The notes under the pieces were generated by a model. That model did not search any database. It worked only from the letters and a program-made list of their open reading frames with translations, and was not told the origin of the DNA. Of a stretch of DNA of 64,000 nucleotides, positions 24,743 to 34,297 are shown piece after piece. Made by a program: the position numbers and the translations under genes. Source of the DNA: Vulcanimicrobium winogradskyi (GTDB taxonomy: Bacteria > Vulcanimicrobiota > Vulcanimicrobiia > Vulcanimicrobiales > Vulcanimicrobiaceae); NCBI GenBank assembly GCA_003134965.1, contig PLDA01000001.1, positions 186,001-250,000 on the forward strand, given 5' to 3'. Numbering within the stretch: the stretch's first letter is position 1; each line of letters begins with the position of its first letter.

Positions 24743-25513
24743 TTGCCCGTGCCCCGTTCCGACGCGCCGCGAATCGGTCGGGTCGCCCTCGTAACGGGGG
24801 CGGCCGCCGGCCTTGGCAAGGGGATCGCGCTGCGGCTCGCCGAGCGGGGTGACCGGGTCGCGTTCACCTATCGGCCCGGCGGGACGCCGCCGGACGCAAC
24901 CCTCGCCTTGGTGGGGTCGCACGATCCCGACGTGCTGGCGATACCCGCCGATCTCGGCTGCTTCGACGCCGCGGCTGAGGCTGTCCGCGCGGTGGAAGCC
25001 GCCCGCGGTCCGGTCGACATCCTCGTCCACGCGGTCGGTCCGATCGTCGTGAAGCCCTTCGGGCGCTGCACGCCCGACGACTACCGTGCGATGGTCGAGG
25101 CCAATCTGGGCTCGGCGGTCGCCCTCGCGTTCGCGCTGCTGCCGGGGATGCGGGAGCGGCGTTACGGCCGGCTCGTCTACTTCGGGATGAACGGTTCGTC
25201 GGTGACGCAGCCCGCCCGCGGGATGGCGCTCTACGGCGCGGCCAAAGCCGGCGTGGTAGCGTTCGCGCGCACGCTCGCGCTCGAAGAAGCAGCGCACGGC
25301 ATCTCGGTCAACGTGATCGAGCCCGGCGATATCCGCGACAAGGACGCCGGCCGGGCGGCGGCCCGTTCGCAGGCGGCGAACAACCCGACCGGCCACGCGG
25401 GCTCATGGGAAGACGTCGCGGCTGCGGTGCTCTTCGCGTCGGCGGAAGAGAACGGGTTCTTGAACGGAATGGTGCTCGGTGTGAACGGCGGATTGACGGG
25501 GCCGCACGAGTGA
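24743..25513 (+). CDS. short-chain dehydrogenase/reductase (FabG-like)
   Basis: This 256-residue Rossmann-fold oxidoreductase starts at TTG 24743 (GTG 24749 is possible). The cofactor loop is VTGAAAGLGKGIALRLAERG and the catalytic Tyr-Lys pair is in ALYGAAKAGVVAFART. The usual Asn-Ala-Gly motif is replaced by VHAVGPIVVKPFG. The family reduces carbonyls or oxidises alcohols with NAD(P)(H). It is coupled by a GTGA overlap to a GT39 glycosyltransferase, so it may act on a lipid- or sugar-linked substrate. The exact reaction is unknown. Confidence 0.88.
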   Translation: MPVPRSDAPRIGRVALVTGAAAGLGKGIALRLAERGDRVAFTYRPGGTPPDATLALVGSHDPDVLAIPADLGCFDAAAEAVRAVEAARGPVDILVHAVGPIVVKPFGRCTPDDYRAMVEANLGSAVALAFALLPGMRERRYGRLVYFGMNGSSVTQPARGMALYGAAKAGVVAFARTLALEEAAHGISVNVIEPGDIRDKDAGRAAARSQAANNPTGHAGSWEDVAAAVLFASAEENGFLNGMVLGVNGGLTGPHE

Positions 25514-27054
25514 AGTATGCGACCTGGTTCATCGTCGCGTTCGTCACCTTGTTGCGCGGATTCGCGGCGTGGAAGCTGCCGCTGACCGGCGACGAAGCCT
25601 ACTACTGGGAGTGGGCGAAGCACCTCGCCCTCGGCTATGCCGACCATCCTCCGATGGTCGCCTACCTGATCTTCCCGCTCGACTGGGTGACGGCCAACCC
25701 GCTCTTCGTGCGGCTCGGTTTCCTGGCGTGCGGTGTCGTCGCGACGCTGGCCGCCGCGGGCGCGGCGAAGCGGATCACCGGCGACGAGCGCGCGGGGATG
25801 GTGACGGCGCTCGCGATGACGCTCGCGCCGATGCTCTCGGTCGGCTTCGTGCTCGCAACGCCGGACGGACCGCTGATGGCCGGCTGGGCGCTGAGCCTGT
25901 ATCTCACCGTCCGCGCCTCGCAGACGCATGCGCGGCGCGACTTCGTGCTGCTCGGACTCGCGATCGGCTTCGCGCTGCTCTCGAAGATGTTCGCCTGGGC
26001 GCTGGTCGCCGGCATCGTCGCGTGGTCGCTGGCACCCGAGCGGCGCCGGCTGTGGCGCGAGGGCCTGGCGACCTCGTTCGCGATCGCTGCGGTGCTCTAC
26101 ACCCCGTTTCTCGTGTGGAACGCCGAGCATCACTGGATCAGCTTCCGGTTTGCGCTCGCGCAGCGGCATGTGGCGAATCCGCGTTGGTATCGACCGCTGT
26201 TGTACCTGCTCGCCAATGCCGGTGCGTATTCGCCGGGCCTTTGGATCGCGGCGATGCTCGTGCTGATCCGGCCGCGCAACGCGCTGATCGCCTGGACCGC
26301 GGCCCCGCTCAGCATCGTCCTCATCCTGCTGAATCTGCACGAGCCGATCGAGCTGCACTGGTTCTTCGGTCCGTACGTCTCGCTGGCCGTCGGAATCGGC
26401 GTCGCGTTCGAGTCGCTCTCGAATCGCGCGCGCGTGCTGTGGGCGACCGCGGGTGCCGTACCGGCTGCGGTCCTCATCCCGTTCCTGTTTCTCGCCGCCG
26501 CGTTCCCCGGCCAGCTGTACTCCGCGTTTCGCGCGACCGGTTCTACGCTGCGGAACAGCGGGCCGCTCGAGATCTTCACGTACTGGCCGCTGGCGCAGGA
26601 CGTCCGGCGGATGGCGACCGCCAACGAAGCGGTCGTGGTGACCGACGGCTACGGTTTTTCGTCGCAGATGGACTTCGAAGCGGGGATTCCGCCCGTCGTC
26701 ATCGGCTACGCGAATCAAGGCCAAGAAGCGCGGCACTGGTACGACGCGGCGATGAAGCCCAAACGCATCCTCTTCGTCGACAAGGAAGCGCTCGTGGCGA
26801 TCCCCGGGCAGCCGAAAACGTTTCCGGGACGGCCCGATTTTGCGCGGCGGCTCAGCATGGCATGCGGATCGGTGAAGCCCGGGCCGAGTCTCGAGTATTC
26901 GTACACCGATCCGACCGGGCACACGGTCCCCGCGCGCACGTACTTCCTGACCTGGTGCGAGGAGCCGCGCCCGAACGCGATCCGCATCTTGCGCTGGGAC
27001 GACTCGGCCGCGCCGGGGACGGCGGCGCGAATCACCGACGGAGCTGGTATTTGA
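25510..27054 (+). CDS. GT39-family membrane glycosyltransferase (ArnT/PMT-like)
   Basis: A 514-residue polytopic protein that would transfer a sugar from a polyprenyl-phosphate donor. The catalytic acidic pair lies in LTGDEAYYWEWAKHLALGYA, followed by DHPPMVAYLI. Around ten hydrophobic helices and a soluble C-terminal domain (from about ATANEAVVVTDGYGFSSQ) follow. The GTG start at 25510 overlaps the SDR stop (GTGA); the frame continues upstream inside the SDR but without support. Its stop overlaps the TTG of the aminopeptidase. Acceptor (lipid A, protein or wall glycan) unknown. Confidence 0.88.
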   Translation: MKYATWFIVAFVTLLRGFAAWKLPLTGDEAYYWEWAKHLALGYADHPPMVAYLIFPLDWVTANPLFVRLGFLACGVVATLAAAGAAKRITGDERAGMVTALAMTLAPMLSVGFVLATPDGPLMAGWALSLYLTVRASQTHARRDFVLLGLAIGFALLSKMFAWALVAGIVAWSLAPERRRLWREGLATSFAIAAVLYTPFLVWNAEHHWISFRFALAQRHVANPRWYRPLLYLLANAGAYSPGLWIAAMLVLIRPRNALIAWTAAPLSIVLILLNLHEPIELHWFFGPYVSLAVGIGVAFESLSNRARVLWATAGAVPAAVLIPFLFLAAAFPGQLYSAFRATGSTLRNSGPLEIFTYWPLAQDVRRMATANEAVVVTDGYGFSSQMDFEAGIPPVVIGYANQGQEARHWYDAAMKPKRILFVDKEALVAIPGQPKTFPGRPDFARRLSMACGSVKPGPSLEYSYTDPTGHTVPARTYFLTWCEEPRPNAIRILRWDDSAAPGTAARITDGAGI

Positions 27055-29576
27055 GCGAACACCGTCCCTTCGCGCTGCCGGGAGCGCGTCCGCAGTACGG
27101 GCCCGACAAGGTCGTCGACGTGCTGCACATCGATCTTCGGCTTCGTCCCGACCTGGAGCGCAAGCGCCTCGACGCCGTCTGCACGACGACGGTCCGCGCG
27201 ATCGAGGATGGCGTCGCTGTGCTCGCGCTCGATGCGGTCGACCTCGACGTCGCCTCGGTCGTCCGCGACGACGACCGACGGCCGCTCGTCTTTCGATCGA
27301 CGAGCGAGCGGCTCGAGATCGCGATCGAGCCCCCGCTGCGCGCCGGTGACGAACTCGTGTTCGCGGTGGAATACGCGGTCGAGAACCCGCAGCGCGGCAT
27401 CTACTTCATCGAGCGCGAGCCGAAGCACGTGTGGACCCAGTGCCAGGACTCCGACGCCCGCTACTGGTTTCCGTGCTTCGACTATCCGCTCGAGAAGCAG
27501 ACGACCTCGGCGACGGTGATCGTTCCGAACGGGCAGTTCGCGCTCGCCAACGGCGCGCTCGTGGCGCGCACCGAAGGCCAGACCGAAACGGTGTTCCGCT
27601 ACGAGCAGGACGTGCCGCATTCCACCTACCTCGTGACGATGGTCGCGGGGCCGTTCAGCGAGATCCGGCAGCCTCACGACCGCATACCGGTGTTTTACTA
27701 CACGCTGCCGGGCCGCGAGGCCGACGGCGAGCGCGCGTTCGGGAACACGCCGCGCATGATCGACGTCCTCGAGCGCACGATCGGCGTGCCGTACCCGTTC
27801 GCGCGCTATTCGCAGATCGCGGTCGCCGACTTCATCTTCGGCGGGATGGAGAACACCTCGGCGACGACGCAGACCGATCGCGTCCTGCACGACGAGCGCG
27901 CGCATCTCGACTACTCGGCCGAGTACCTCGCGTCGCACGAGCTCGCTCACCAGTGGTTCGGCGATCTCGTGACCTGCCGCGACTGGGCGCACGCGTGGCT
28001 CAACGAGGGCTTTGCGACGTACTGCGAAGCGATCTGGCTCGAAGCCGACAAGGGCTGGGACGAGTACCTCTACGACGTCTTTGGAGCGGTGCAGCGCTAT
28101 CGCGAGGAAGACGCGGAGCGCTACCGGCGCCCGATCGTGTGCAACGTCTTCCGCGATCCGATCGAACTGTTCGACCGGCATTTGTACGAGAAGGGCGCCG
28201 CGGTGCTCCACATGCTGCGCGGCGAGCTGGGCTGGGGCCGCACGAAGCGGTCGCTCCGCCGATACGTGCGCACGAACGCGAGGCGCAACGTCGAGACGAT
28301 CGACCTGATCCGCGCGATCGAGGCCGAGACCGGCCGCAACACCCGGCAGTTTTTCGCCCAGTGGGTCGAGCGTGGCGGCCACCCGAAGATCGAGGCATCG
28401 TACCGCTGGGACGCCGATCGCAAGACGGCGCTGGTGACGATCGCGCAGAAGCAGACGATCGACGACGCGAACCCCGCATACGTCTTCGACCTCGAGGTCG
28501 GGTTCGTCGCGGAGGCGCCCGAGGCGATTCGCACGGACTTCGGTGCGGGGCCGCTGCCGGGCGAGACCCGCGTCCGCTTGCGCGTCGAGCGCGCGCCGCA
28601 GACGTTCGCGGTCGCGCTCGATAGGCCGCCGCAACTGGTGCGCGTCGATCCGGCGGCCTGGATCCTCTCGGTCTGGACCTCGTTGCTCGGAACCGACGTG
28701 CATGCAGCGATCGTGCGCTGCGATCCCTCGCCGATCGCACGCGTTCGCGCCGCGAAAGCACTCGCCAAGGAGGGGGGGCGCGTCGCGCGTGAGACGCTCG
28801 CGCACGCGCTGGCGAACGATCCGTTCTGGGGGACGGCTGCCGAGGTCGCCTCGGCGCTCGGCAGCTCGCGCGCGTCGTCGGCGCGCGACACGCTGCTCGC
28901 GAACGTCGGCCATGCGCATCCCAAGGTCCGGCGCGCGATCGCCGATGCGCTCGGACACTGGCGCGACGAAGGCGTCGCCGGCGCCTTGCTCGGCATGCGC
29001 GACGATCGTTCGTACTTCGTCGTCGCGGCCGCGCTGCACGCGCTCGGGAAAACGCGCTCGCCGCGCGCGTTCGATGCGCTCGTCCGCGGCATCGCGACCC
29101 CGTCGTGGAACGAGACCGTCGCTTCCGGCGCGGTGCGCGGCCTCGGCGCACTCGCTGAGGCGCGCGCGTTGCCCGTCCTGCGGGAAGCGCTGGAGCCGGC
29201 GCGCCCCGAGGCGCTTCGGCGTGCCGCCGCCGCGGCGATCGGACAGCTCGGGACGCTGGTGGACGCGGTGCGGACCGAGGTCGTCGACGCGATCGAGCAC
29301 GCGCTGCGCGATCGCTCGCATTTCGTTCGCGTCGCGGCGTTCGCCGCGGCCGAGCGTCTCGGCGACCGCCGCCTGTTGCCGGCGCTGGACCATCTCGCCG
29401 AGGTGGAGGGCGACGCGCGGCTGCGCCGCGACGCCGCGGAGGCGGCGATCCGCATCCGCGAGGATCAGTCGAAATCCGCCGCGGTGGTGGAGCTGCGCGA
29501 AGAGCTCGACCGGCTGCGCGCGGAGTTCCGAACGCTGCGCGAACGCTTCGACGAGTTCGGCAGTAGCAGTAGGTGA
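27051..29576 (+). CDS. M1-family zinc aminopeptidase with C-terminal HEAT repeats
   Basis: An 841-residue protein. The TTG start overlaps the previous stop and follows GGAG (27040-27043) by 7 nt. The N-terminal saddle is followed by the substrate motif FGGMENTSAT and zinc site HELAHQWFGD (His296, Glu297, His300), with Glu319 in NEGFATYCEA. From about residue 560 it has repeated helical HEAT/PBS-lyase-like units (VRAAKALAKEGG, VRRAIADALGHWRDEGVAGA, VRVAAFAAAERLGDRRLLPA) and ends in a coiled coil. There is no signal peptide, so it is predicted cytoplasmic. The HEAT tail suggests a protein partner. Confidence 0.93.
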   Translation: MSEHRPFALPGARPQYGPDKVVDVLHIDLRLRPDLERKRLDAVCTTTVRAIEDGVAVLALDAVDLDVASVVRDDDRRPLVFRSTSERLEIAIEPPLRAGDELVFAVEYAVENPQRGIYFIEREPKHVWTQCQDSDARYWFPCFDYPLEKQTTSATVIVPNGQFALANGALVARTEGQTETVFRYEQDVPHSTYLVTMVAGPFSEIRQPHDRIPVFYYTLPGREADGERAFGNTPRMIDVLERTIGVPYPFARYSQIAVADFIFGGMENTSATTQTDRVLHDERAHLDYSAEYLASHELAHQWFGDLVTCRDWAHAWLNEGFATYCEAIWLEADKGWDEYLYDVFGAVQRYREEDAERYRRPIVCNVFRDPIELFDRHLYEKGAAVLHMLRGELGWGRTKRSLRRYVRTNARRNVETIDLIRAIEAETGRNTRQFFAQWVERGGHPKIEASYRWDADRKTALVTIAQKQTIDDANPAYVFDLEVGFVAEAPEAIRTDFGAGPLPGETRVRLRVERAPQTFAVALDRPPQLVRVDPAAWILSVWTSLLGTDVHAAIVRCDPSPIARVRAAKALAKEGGRVARETLAHALANDPFWGTAAEVASALGSSRASSARDTLLANVGHAHPKVRRAIADALGHWRDEGVAGALLGMRDDRSYFVVAAALHALGKTRSPRAFDALVRGIATPSWNETVASGAVRGLGALAEARALPVLREALEPARPEALRRAAAAAIGQLGTLVDAVRTEVVDAIEHALRDRSHFVRVAAFAAAERLGDRRLLPALDHLAEVEGDARLRRDAAEAAIRIREDQSKSAAVVELREELDRLRAEFRTLRERFDEFGSSSR

Positions 29577-31036
29577 TCGTCCTGCGCCGGGTCGCCGCCG
29601 CGATCTTCGCGCTCGCGGCGGCGTCCGCGTGCTCGCAGCGCGTTCCGCCGGCGCCCGCGCCGCCCGGGCCGACGTCGATCGCCGCTGCGCCGAGCGCGCC
29701 GGCCTGGAGCACCGGCGAGCTCGGAACGCTGCAGGCGCAGCTGCGCGACGCGCTCCGCGAGTCGGCGCTGGCGACCAGCGGGATCGCGGTCGTGGACGGC
29801 AACGGCCGTCCGATCTTCAGCCGCCGCGAGCGGACACCGATGATCCCCGCCTCGACGTTCAAAGTGCTCGTCGGCGCAGCCGCGCTGCAGGTTCTCGGAT
29901 CCGACTATCGTTTCTCGACGACGTTCGAGTCGGTCGACGATCCCGCCGACGGCAAGATTCGCGGCGACGTCTATCTCGTCGGGAACGGCGATCCGCTGCT
30001 GACGCGCGACGATCTGCGCGGCGGTGCCGGCGCGATCGCCCGCGCCGGCGTGCGTGCGATCAGTGGTGCGATCGTCGCCGACGCGACGCTCTTTTCAGGG
30101 GCCGAGGTGAACCCCGGCTGGGATCCCGACGACCTGCAGTACGGGTACGCAGCCGGGACGAGCGCGCTCTCGCTCGACCAAGGGACCGTCGAGTTCCATC
30201 TGGTGCCGCTCGTCGTCGGTGCGCCGGCGCGCATCCGGATGCTGCCGCCGTCCGATATGGTGCGCATCAGCGGCGCGGTGATCACGGCGTATTCGACGCT
30301 GCTCGCGATCCGGCGCGATCCCGGGCGCAACGACTTCGCCTTCGAAGGGCGCGTCGCGGCGGGCGCGGAGGAGTCGTTCTGGCGCCCAGTGATCGATCTC
30401 CCACGCTACGCGGCGGGCGTCGCGCGCGCGATGCTGCGCGATCGCGGCGTCGAGGTCGACGGCGGGATTCGCACCGGGGTCGCGCCGGTCGCACCGTACG
30501 TTTTGTGGCGGCACCGCTCGCCGAAGCTGCGCGAGATCGTGCACGAGATGATGCTGGAGTCGAACAACCACTTCGCCGAGCAGCTGCTGCGCGCGGTCGG
30601 CGCGACGCGCGGCGTCGGCACCGAGGCCGCTGGAGCGCTGGTCGAGCGCGCGGTCCTCGCGCGCGGCGGCGTCCCCCAGGACGGCCTGCGGATCGTTGAC
30701 GGAAGCGGGCTCGCGCCAAGCGACCGCGTCACGCCGATCACGCTCGCGACGTTGCTGGCGCGCACCGCCGTCGAGCCGGGCGGTGAGGTGTTCGTCGGCT
30801 CGCTGGCACGCGCCGGGATCGAGGGGACCGTGCGCGGGCGGCACCTCACCGACGCGCGCGGGCGCGTGCGTGCCAAGAGCGGACACATCGCACACGTCAA
30901 CGCGCTGACCGGCTACGTGCAGACGCGCCGCCACGGGCGCGTGTCGTTTGCGATCATCGTCAACGACCGCCGGGCCGACGACGGCCCGGTCGAACGCGGC
31001 ATCGACCGCGCTCTGGACCTCCTCGCACGTTCGTAG
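29573..31036 (+). CDS. dacB: D-alanyl-D-alanine carboxypeptidase/endopeptidase (PBP4 class, S13)
   Basis: A 487-residue periplasmic peptidoglycan hydrolase. The serine-protease motifs are STFK (Ser94-Lys97 in MIPASTFKVLVG), SNN in LESNNHFAEQLL, and KSG in RAKSGHIAHVNALTGYV in place of KTG. The N-terminus is a hydrophobic signal ending in a cysteine (FALAAASACSQ), compatible with a lipoprotein, followed by a Pro/Ala-rich spacer. The GTG start overlaps the aminopeptidase stop (GTGA), extending the coupled run SDR, GT39, M1, PBP4. Its role is peptide trimming in the cell wall. Confidence 0.93.
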   Translation: MIVLRRVAAAIFALAAASACSQRVPPAPAPPGPTSIAAAPSAPAWSTGELGTLQAQLRDALRESALATSGIAVVDGNGRPIFSRRERTPMIPASTFKVLVGAAALQVLGSDYRFSTTFESVDDPADGKIRGDVYLVGNGDPLLTRDDLRGGAGAIARAGVRAISGAIVADATLFSGAEVNPGWDPDDLQYGYAAGTSALSLDQGTVEFHLVPLVVGAPARIRMLPPSDMVRISGAVITAYSTLLAIRRDPGRNDFAFEGRVAAGAEESFWRPVIDLPRYAAGVARAMLRDRGVEVDGGIRTGVAPVAPYVLWRHRSPKLREIVHEMMLESNNHFAEQLLRAVGATRGVGTEAAGALVERAVLARGGVPQDGLRIVDGSGLAPSDRVTPITLATLLARTAVEPGGEVFVGSLARAGIEGTVRGRHLTDARGRVRAKSGHIAHVNALTGYVQTRRHGRVSFAIIVNDRRADDGPVERGIDRALDLLARS

Positions 31037-31128
31037 GATCTGCCCGGACGGTGACGACGCGCTGCACCAGGCATCCCCAGCGAGCGAACGAATGCGACCG
31101 AACTCCCGCCCTTCAAAGGAGGTTGCCC

Positions 31129-31548
31129 GTGCTTCGTATCTCTGCGCTGAGCTTTGCGGCCACGCTCGCCGTCGTCGGCATCGCATTCGCGGCCACGCCG
31201 CCGCCGAGCGTCGTGGTAAAGCTCGATCCCCAGAACGGTTCGAAGATCGCGGGGAACGCGACGATCACGCACGTCGCGATGGAGCCGCCGGTCGTCGACG
31301 TGACGATCGTGCTCGACGGCGTGTTCATCCCCGAGAACGAGTACCCAGCCGGCGTCTACCGCGGCACCTGCGCGAAGATGGGGACGACGCCTGAATACCG
31401 GCTCAAGCCGGTGATCGGCGGCCGTTCCAACACGCGGGTGAAACCGACTGCGATGAAGCCGGGACCGTACCTCGTGGCCGTCTTCAACACCGCCGGCACG
31501 CACACGATGTCTTGCGGCGCACTGCCGATGGTGCACCACGTAAAATAG
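31129..31548 (+). CDS. small secreted hypothetical protein
   Basis: A 139-residue protein with the best ribosome-binding site in the window (AAGGAGGT, 31116-31123, 5 nt before GTG 31129). The signal peptide is MLRISALSFAATLAVVGIAF. The mature part has two cysteines (YRGTCAKMG and TMSCGALPM) and a pattern like small secreted proteins that carry GTC-x-Y-x-L-x-P-V-x-G motifs. I cannot assign a function. The strong site suggests abundant product. tldD follows after 6 nt. Confidence 0.8.
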   Translation: MLRISALSFAATLAVVGIAFAATPPPSVVVKLDPQNGSKIAGNATITHVAMEPPVVDVTIVLDGVFIPENEYPAGVYRGTCAKMGTTPEYRLKPVIGGRSNTRVKPTAMKPGPYLVAVFNTAGTHTMSCGALPMVHHVK

Positions 31549-31554
31549 CGCGCC

Positions 31555-32958
31555 GTGCTGACCGCGCTCGACCCGTCGCTCCTCGCTCGCGTGCTCTCCC
31601 GGGCGTTGCGCCGGGGCGGGGACTTCGCCGACGTGTTCTTCGAGAACCGGCTGACGCAGACGTTCCGCCTGCAGGACGGGATCGTGCGGGAGGCGTCGTC
31701 GAGCGTGCTGCGGGGCGCGGGCGTGCGCGTCGTCGTGGGGCAGCGAGCGGGCTACGCGTATTCGGACGACGTCGACGAGGCGGCGCTGCTGCGCGCGGCG
31801 GAGGCGGCGTCGCTGATCGTGCGCGAGGGCGGCGAGCACGACATTATCGTTGCGCTGACGCCCGCTGCGGCGCCGGTGCTCTACGCGACCGGTTCGGACG
31901 AGCCCGCCGAGTCGAAACGCTACGTCGAGCTGCTCGGGCGGGCGGACGTCGCCGCGCGCGCGTTCGATCCGCGGGTCGCGTCGGTCAACGCGTTCGTGAC
32001 CGACGAGCTGCAGTACGTGCAGATCGCGTCGAGCGACGGGCGCCTGGTGACCGACCGGCGGCCACTGGTCGCGCTCGGCGTACAGGTCGTCGCGCGCGAA
32101 GGCGCAGAGCGCGAGAACGGCTACGTCGGCGACGGGGGGCGCACGAGCATCGATGTGTTCGACGTGCAAACGCCCGAGTCGATCGCGAGCGAGTCGGCGC
32201 GGATCGCGACCTCGAAGCTCGGTGCTCGCGACGCGCCGGCCGGCGAGATGCCGGTGGTGATCGGCGCCGGCGGCGGCGGCGTCCTGCTGCACGAGGCGGT
32301 CGGGCACGGGCTGGAGGCGGATTTCAATCGCAAGGGCACCTCGCTCTACAGCGGTCGCATCGGCGACCGCGTCGCAGGCGAGCTGGTGACGATCTACGAC
32401 GACGGCGACCTGCCCGGCGAGCGCGGGAGCGTTGCGGTCGACGACGAGGGCACGGCCGGACAGCACAAAGTGCTGGTCGAGAACGGGATCTTGCGCGGGT
32501 ACATGCAGGACCGGCTGAACGCGCGCCTGATGGGCGTTGCATCGACGGGGAGCGGGCGGCGCGAGTCGTATCGCGTCCTGCCGCAGCCGCGCATGTGCAA
32601 TACGTTCATGCCGCCCGGGACGTCGACGCGGGACGAGATCATCGCCTCGATCGACCGCGGGCTCTACGCGAGCTCGTTCAGCGGCGGCCAGGTCGAGATC
32701 AGTAAGGGCGACTTCGTGTTCATGATCGCGGAAGGCTATCTGATCGAGAACGGCAAGATCGGCGCGCCGGTGCGCGGCGCCACGCTGGTCGGCAACGGAC
32801 CCGATGCGATGACGAAGGTGACGATGGTGGGGCACGACGCGCAGCTCGCGCACCGTTCGTACACCTGCGGAAAAGGCGGTCAGCGCGTCCCGGTCGGGGT
32901 CGGGATACCGACGGTCAAGCTCGCGTCGTGCACGGTCGGCGGTACCGGCCGTGGCTGA
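31555..32958 (+). CDS. tldD: metalloprotease TldD
   Basis: The 467-residue catalytic subunit of the TldD/TldE protease, known for processing microcin B17 and degrading the CcdA antitoxin. The zinc site is HEAVGHGLEADF (His246, Glu247, His251), with the third ligand expected in the C-terminal domain near RSYTCGKGGQRVPVG. The GTG start is 6 nt after the small secreted protein. It overlaps tldE by 8 nt, matching the obligate heterodimer. Natural substrates outside enterobacteria are unclear. Confidence 0.95.
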   Translation: MLTALDPSLLARVLSRALRRGGDFADVFFENRLTQTFRLQDGIVREASSSVLRGAGVRVVVGQRAGYAYSDDVDEAALLRAAEAASLIVREGGEHDIIVALTPAAAPVLYATGSDEPAESKRYVELLGRADVAARAFDPRVASVNAFVTDELQYVQIASSDGRLVTDRRPLVALGVQVVAREGAERENGYVGDGGRTSIDVFDVQTPESIASESARIATSKLGARDAPAGEMPVVIGAGGGGVLLHEAVGHGLEADFNRKGTSLYSGRIGDRVAGELVTIYDDGDLPGERGSVAVDDEGTAGQHKVLVENGILRGYMQDRLNARLMGVASTGSGRRESYRVLPQPRMCNTFMPPGTSTRDEIIASIDRGLYASSFSGGQVEISKGDFVFMIAEGYLIENGKIGAPVRGATLVGNGPDAMTKVTMVGHDAQLAHRSYTCGKGGQRVPVGVGIPTVKLASCTVGGTGRG

Positions 32959-34297
32959 TCCGCGCGACGAAGCCCTGGCGTTCGCCGAGACGGCCGTCGC
33001 GCTGATGATCGAGGCCGGCGCCGGCGACGCCGAGGCGACGGTCTCGATCTCCGATCGTTTCTCGTGCGAGGCGCGCGACCGCGAGGTCACCAAGCTCGAG
33101 CGTTCGCGCGGCCGCGGCCTGCAGGTGCGCGCGTTCGTCGGGACGCGCCGCGCGACGCTCGCGACCAGCGATTTCTCGCGCGACGGTGTCGCCGCGCTCG
33201 CGCGTCGCGTCGTCGCGGCGGCCGCCTTCGTCGGCGACGACCCGCATGCCGGTCTTCCCGACACCGTGGAGTCCGACGGCGTCTGCGATCACGACCTGTT
33301 CACCGTCGCGCCGGACGTCGCGGAGCGTGCGGACGAGGAGAAGATCGAGGAAGCGCTGTCGATGGAGCGCACGCTGCGCGAGGCCGACGTGCGCATCGCC
33401 AACTCCGACGGTTCGCGTGTCGGCGACTCGGTCTCGTCGTGGGCGATCGCGAACACGCGCGGCTTCCGCGGCGTGACCCAAGGTTCGCAGGTCTCGCGCT
33501 CGGCTGCACCGGTCGCGCTCGACGGTGACGACAAGCGCATCGGCCACTACGGAACCGCGGCCCGCGGCTGGGCGACCGCCGAGAGCGCACAGGCGGTCTC
33601 GCTCCACGCCGTGCACCGGGCGCTCGCGCTGATCGGCGCGCGCAAGCCCGCGACCACGCGCCTCCCGGTGATCTTCGAGCGCGACGTCGCAGCGGCCGTT
33701 CTCGCCGACGTCTTCTCGGCGCTCAGCGCGGCGAACGTCGCGCTCGGCAACTCGTGGCTGGCCGACCGCGTCGGCCGGCGCATCGGCAACGAGCGCGTGA
33801 CGCTCGTCGACGACGGCCGCCTCCCCGGCGGACTCGGCAGCTCGCCGTTCGACGGCGAGGGCGTGCCGACGCGCTTGACGTTCGCGATCCGCGGCGGCGT
33901 CCTCGAGGCGTATCTCAGCGACACCTACTGGGGGCGCCGCCTCGGGATCGCGTCGACCGGCAACGCGTCGGGCGGCGGCGTCGCCGCGAACAACTTCTAC
34001 CTCCTCCCGGGGACCGGGACGCTCGACGACCTCGTCGCCTCGACCGAACGCGGGATCCTCGTCCTCGACACGATCGGCTTCGCGACCGAGTACGCCAGCG
34101 GCGTCTACAGCCGCGGCGCACGCGGGATCTACATCGAAGACGGCGCGCCGCTGTACGCGATCGACGAGTTCACCATCGCCTCGACGTTCGGGGAGATGCT
34201 TGAGAGCATCGACGGGATCGCGGGTGACCTGCGCTTCGACGGGACGATCGTCTCGCCGTCGTTCCGCGTCGCCGAGATGACGATCAGCGGGACGTAG
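32951..34297 (+). CDS. tldE: TldE/PmbA, partner subunit of the TldD protease
   Basis: A 448-residue TldD paralogue lacking the HExxxH zinc motif, as expected for the non-catalytic half. Recognisable regions are EATVSISDRFSCEARDREVT near the start, PVIFERDVAAAVLADVFSAL in the middle and TGNASGGGVAANNFYLLPGT near the end. The GTG start lies inside the tldD 3' end, which favours equal production. Its 3' end overlaps the convergent aldolase-like gene by 14 nt. Confidence 0.94.
   Translation: MADPRDEALAFAETAVALMIEAGAGDAEATVSISDRFSCEARDREVTKLERSRGRGLQVRAFVGTRRATLATSDFSRDGVAALARRVVAAAAFVGDDPHAGLPDTVESDGVCDHDLFTVAPDVAERADEEKIEEALSMERTLREADVRIANSDGSRVGDSVSSWAIANTRGFRGVTQGSQVSRSAAPVALDGDDKRIGHYGTAARGWATAESAQAVSLHAVHRALALIGARKPATTRLPVIFERDVAAAVLADVFSALSAANVALGNSWLADRVGRRIGNERVTLVDDGRLPGGLGSSPFDGEGVPTRLTFAIRGGVLEAYLSDTYWGRRLGIASTGNASGGGVAANNFYLLPGTGTLDDLVASTERGILVLDTIGFATEYASGVYSRGARGIYIEDGAPLYAIDEFTIASTFGEMLESIDGIAGDLRFDGTIVSPSFRVAEMTISGT

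Noticed and set aside
25569..27050. N-terminal extension of the M1 aminopeptidase (nearly 500 codons)
   Set aside because: It lies in a shadow frame of the GT39 gene; TTG 27051 has a well-placed GGAG and begins the M1 domain.
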